64,000 nucleotides of DNA from Channa striata (Eukaryota > Chordata > Actinopteri > Anabantiformes > Channidae), in contig CM065172.1 of assembly GCA_033026295.1 (NCBI GenBank), positions 14,441,165-14,505,164 of the forward strand, given 5' to 3'. The stretch's first letter is position 1. Each line of letters opens with the position of its first letter. Under the pieces are notes generated by a model. That model did no database searches. It saw only the letters and a program-made list of their open reading frames with translations, and was not told the origin of the DNA. Position numbers and translations under genes: made by a program. This document shows positions 59,276-64,000 of this stretch, in pieces.

Positions 59276-60935
59276 TTAAGGTATTTTTAGAGATGAGAAG
59301 TGCCATGTACCTAATTACAGGAAAGCAAAAAAACACTGCCCATCTGTTCCAATGCACATGAACACCAAGCTAATAACAATAAATACACAGTAAAATATGA
59401 CAATACATTCGGTAATTCATAATAAATGTAATAAATAATAATCATGGGTGTTCCTGTATTCTTAAAACTCTTTCAGACTGAGAATCATATACTGCAATGG
59501 AAATCACATACTGTCTGTGGCCAAAATGTGGGATTACACCTAATCATCTAAACAAAGCCTTAAAAAAACTAAATCCGCAACAAAATATACAAATTGAAAA
59601 TACAGCAGAGGTAATAGTGGCAATGTGGCACAGTTGTTTTTCCAGATGTCAGTGGATCAGAGTTAATTAAATATATGATAGCTTTCAGAGTGTCACTGCA
59701 GTCACTCAGCCTCTCTGACCACGATGCCCTGGTGGCCGATCGTTGCTCTTTGGCTGTCGTCTGCTCTATTACAGAATAAACCAAATGCCTTTTCACTTAA
59801 ACCCACCAGAGGACACATTGGCATATGTTTCACCAATTTCTAATATGGGCTAATCTGCAGTCTTGGCCACATAGATTCATGCTGGGTCTCCCAACCATAC
59901 TGCTTTTTCATATTTGTGCGTGTGTGTGTGTGTTTGTATATACTAGCCACATGGTGAGGAGCAAAACAGCAAAAACATTTTTTGAACTTGTCTGGTTCTC
60001 AAAACTTTAATGGTTAAGACTTTGTTTTAGTGTTAGACTAAGGTGCTAGGGAGCGTTTTATGTCAATGAGTTTCCTCACAAGTATAGAAAGACAAACATG
60101 AGAGCCTGTGTGTGTCTGTGTGTGTGTGTAAGTGTGTGTGTTCAGACTGCTCTCCCATGGCATTAGAAGATTGGATGCAATCAAAGACAAGATTTTCTAG
60201 ATCTTCTCAAAACACTTAAGCTACTGCAACATCAAAATGGTGGAAGCACTTAGTGATATAGACACACTCTGGTATTAATGTGCAGGAAATGTCCTAATAT
60301 GTTTCAATTCGCAGCTTTAATTTCAGAATACGTCCACCACTCTCACTGTTGTTGTTGCCATCCCTGAATTGTCTGGCTGTAAGTGCATCCCCAGTCAGAG
60401 CTATGACTCTGATCTCAGTTTGAGAAGAGTGTTAAGAATGCGTATGATGATTCACAGACACAAAAACATCACATTTAAACCCGAGGTAACCACGACACCT
60501 GAAGTTGAATTGCACGACGTCGGCCCACGCTCTTTTCTACGCTCTGATGTGTATTTGTGAGTGATCGGGGGAATGGTGAAAGTAGGATATGGGACAGTGT
60601 CCACCCCTGAGGTTCAATTCAATAAACCATGAGAAGTTGCCAGCTGACTCCTGAATGAGCCAAGTGAGAGATTTATAATAATGGGACATAATAAGATTTG
60701 TACTTCTATAACCGTGACTGTGGACTAAATTGAATGTAAGAAATTGCAAGGCAGAATTAATATACTAATTTACAGAAAACAAGGTCCAAATTATTTTGAT
60801 GATAACAGAATACATCTTTACACAACTGCTAGCTATAAGCTTAAATCTTAAGTAAAACAAATTTCCCCCTTAGAGAGACATTAGTATTGTTGCAAATCTA
60901 TAAGCACACGTGGCCCTGAAAATTCACATAGCAGC

Positions 60936-60971
<36 letters not shown>

Positions 60972-61129
60972 TTACAACCACCCCGCCCATAAGTCAGTCC
61001 AGCTGGCAAGTGGGGAGTCAAAGTGGGAAAGGCCATTCTAATGAGCAGGGGGGTCAAACCATGAGCTGCTGCTGTTGAGGTGTCAATCTCAACAACAGCT
61101 GTGGACTAAACACTGTTTTCCAATACACA

Positions 61130-61163
<34 letters not shown>

Positions 61164-64000
61164 CATATAGATGTATGCATGGTGGGTCTGTTCAGAAAAG
61201 CACACACAGACAGAAGGAAACACTTACACCTCATCCAATTTATCAAGCTAGATTGATTTTGCCAAAACAGAACAATCACATAGACAATTGATTAGGCAAC
61301 CCTGGGGACAGGCAGCTGAGTGGAGAGATGATGAAGTCATTGTGAAACAACCTTCTGCTTCTTATATTGATATACATTAGGCAGGCACACGTTCATGCAA
61401 CTAAAAAAAAGAAGAAGAAGAAGAAAGAAATCCATTCAAAATGGGAGTCCTTTGTTCATCTGCAGGAGGTGCTCGTTGAAAAGACAGCGGTGCGCAGTGT
61501 GAAAATACCAGCTGGAAATAGACACTTTCAGCTTTAACGTGTTCAGCTTTGTTAATCTAGTCATACAAAGGAACACGAGCAGGAACAAAGAACCCCTAAA
61601 ACACGTAAACACAGACAAAGTCTGAGACACACGCAGACGCACACACACACACACACACACACACTTTAATTGAGCGATTTTAATTACCCTAAATGGGGAG
61701 CTTTGTTTAACATTGGCGTCAAATTGATTAGATACGGTCTGTATGACTGTGCTTGTGCCTGTGTGTATGTGTGTGTGTGTAAAAGACTTCCTGTCCCGCT
61801 TCTGCCCTGGTCCTGGTGGTCCCAGCTGGCATGGGGAGGGGGATGTAGTGGTGGCAGTGGTGGGGGAATTAGAGATGCAAATATCCCTGTCAGCCCTGGC
61901 AGCTCCCCAGGGCTGCAGATGAATTACAATGATCTGGTTTAAACTAGGCTTGTGTGTGTGTGCGCGTGTGTGTGCTTCTGTGCATGTACGTATTGGGTTG
62001 GAAACCCCACCTGCTTCTCGATACACTGGTGAACACACACTCCAGCTCTGAAGAGGCTGTGAAAGCAGCCGAGGAGCCTTTCATAATGGCCCACTCAGGC
62101 TCTTGAAATTAGAGTCAGACAGAGTGAGTGTGAGTGCATGTACTTTCTGTACTACACGTACGGGACAAGCTCCGCATCGCGACACAAGTCGGCTCTCACA
62201 CAACACAGCCAAAACACACCGAGTTAAAGACACACTTCTAAGAGGCGGGTCTTTGTGTAAAGTGAGTTCTCCACTCACTGCAGAACAGTGCAGGGTAAAA
62301 TTACCTAAAAACCGATTATAATGCTCGTGTCTATTCATCTAGAAGGCAGATGCAGTGCAACAGTGTGACTTACTGTTTTTAATACAACTGGGGATACAAG
62401 CTTTGCACGCACAGGGAATTTCTGCTATTTTAATGGAAATTGTGGACAATAAGAAAGATTACCAGCCTTCTTCTTAGGATGAAGGGAAAGTGATAAGACT
62501 GTTTCTCTACAACATAACAGAGAGTGAAAATGCCGTCTGCTTGGTTTCCTCCCTTTGGTCACTTGACTCTTCTCTCCATTAGAAAGAAACCAACTCCCAA
62601 AAGATACACTAATGGTTCTGTCCTTGCAACACTGGTCTGCAATTGTGTGTGTATGTGTTTGTGGGGTTAAATCACGTCCTTCTTTGACACTATGAGTGTA
62701 TGTTGTGACTCTAGATGTGCATTTGTGTATCTTTCTGCACATACAGTGGTTTTTGCAGAATATGAATCATGGTTTGAAAAATGGCTTTTTTATTCATTCC
62801 TTCCTTTCCAGTGGAGTTCATTTGTCCCTGTCCTGTCCAAGTGCGTGCACATATTTTAGTGTCAGTGCAAGCCTCCTCAGCCAACAGTGCCCTTATTGCA
62901 TGATAGATGTTTCAGCTTTAACTTCCCTAGTCTTACACTGTGAAATATCTGCACCACCAGCAATGAGTGTTATGTCTTGGAAACAGTCAGCACACTTTCA
63001 AAGGGTTTTGTCTGTTTCTCTGCTGTAAATATAATTATAACAATCCTGACAAGTGATCACAAATCACCAAAAATGAATGGGACTTTTTTTACGAAGATGT
63101 GTGTTTTTTTATATACAGTACCGATACTGTTAAACATGTCAGCTTTTTTTCTGTTGACTTCCTGCAGCAGAGCCTTCGCTTCAGAACGACTGAAGGTTTT
63201 TCTGCCATTTGGAGCTGTCCACTGTCTTTTGATTTCTTGAGGCTGTTCCTGATTTCAGTGTCTCTGTGAGAGTCAAGTGAATGCAATTTGCCCCGCAGTC
63301 TCATTGCTTTTTCTACGTTAATATGAACAATTAGATCATGCATTCAACTTACGAGGACCACAGGATTATCATCATACAGTACAAACGTGTAAAATCATTT
63401 TGCAGTTTAAGAACATCTTATTGTTCTTAATAAGATATCAGAGCTTTTTGTTTTTTGTTACCGCTTGCAACTGTTTTTACATCAGTATACGTTTAAGAGT
63501 GGTTCTTTACGGCATGAAGACAAAGGTGAAACTAAAGTAAAGAATCTGATAACTTACATATACTCTCACACAGACACATGTATATGTACTATGAACCTGC
63601 TATGCTACTTTTATTTTGTTTGGCTTAAATTTAAGTTTCATTCTATGTCGTGTCTCATTCTCTTTCTTTTTCTGTCCCTTATCCCCATTCAGTATCACAG
63701 GCCTCTACTGACCTCAGACAGTTTGCAAAACAGGAAGTATTACAACATGAAGCCATTCCTGCACATCTGGACAGACAAACACACACTGGTGCACCCAAAT
63801 GTGTATCTATACACCCACCCACCCACACACGCACGCACACATGCACAGACTAAAGTTCCTGTGCTTTACCAGGATGTCACAAGAGGATATTAGAATCCTT
63901 GAGGATCATTTCTGATATTCAACATGAATGGTTGAGAAGCTTATCAGAGCACAATGAGCAGCTGTTGGTTAAAATGTTATAAATGATGCAGCAGTTTTCC
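59205..64000 (-). other. nav1 intron 1 (partial, 4.8 kb to window edge)
   Basis: No sequence resembling the NAV1 N-terminal exon is present, so this should be intron. It holds several (CA)n tracts (60940-60968, 61131-61158, 61638-61664) and an AAG run (61405-61430). The 200-residue minus ORF at 61436-62038 is low complexity around a CA repeat. Confidence 0.65.
59241..59273. repeat. (AC)n tract next to a nav1 3' splice site
   Basis: About 16 units; on the nav1 sense strand it is (GT)n ending about 36 bases before the exon at 59204. Confidence 0.9.

Noticed and set aside
61436..62038. 200-residue minus-strand ORF
   Set aside because: Built on CA-repeat translation (Thr-His, Cys-Val) with no family motif, no splice support and no NAV1 similarity.

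Overview
This window is vertebrate nuclear DNA, almost certainly from a teleost fish. The signs are small exons with GT-AG introns, many (CA/TG)n microsatellites, a Tc1-like transposon, teleost-type LINE debris, and two genes that read clearly as vertebrate orthologues. There is no bacterial, plasmid or phage organisation. I found no rRNA, tRNA or CRISPR array. Both genes lie on the minus strand, so transcription runs from high to low coordinates.

Region 1 (244-10894) is mybph, encoding myosin-binding protein H. Ten coding exons give a Pro/Ala-rich N-terminus followed by FnIII-Ig-FnIII-Ig. The last short exon probably lies beyond the left edge. Its promoter and 5' UTR (about 10895-11265) are squeezed directly against the end of the next gene.

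Region 2 (about 11265 to beyond 64000) is nav1, neuron navigator 1. There is a 2.5 kb 3' UTR (11265-13775) and 28 constitutive coding exons between 13776 and 59204. I also found a 9-nt microexon (18200-18208) and an alternative first exon inside a CpG island (about 44750-45950). The 5' exon of the long isoform is off the right edge. The C-terminal AAA+ module is complete in order: Walker A, Walker B, sensor 1 and lid-region helices. The coiled coils and an SxIP-type EB-binding motif are also visible.

Region 3 is the large nav1 introns. They hold a 1.09 kb degenerate Tc1 element with TIRs and TA target duplication (25444-26537), a decayed antisense LINE reverse-transcriptase fragment (35840-36543), a LINE/SINE-type tail (32961-33095), other repeats, and motif clusters that may be enhancers (RFX X-boxes at 30281-30515, CAGATG E-boxes at 52256-52365).

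The most notable observations are: (a) several single-base frame breaks, mostly at homopolymers, in otherwise intact, conserved exons, suggesting consensus sequence errors rather than gene death; (b) a 9-nt neural-type microexon found by its splice signals; (c) an internal CpG-island promoter whose first coding exon joins nav1 in the correct phase. I saw no wholly new biological system here. The two genes are not functionally linked: one is a muscle sarcomere protein, the other a neuronal microtubule regulator.
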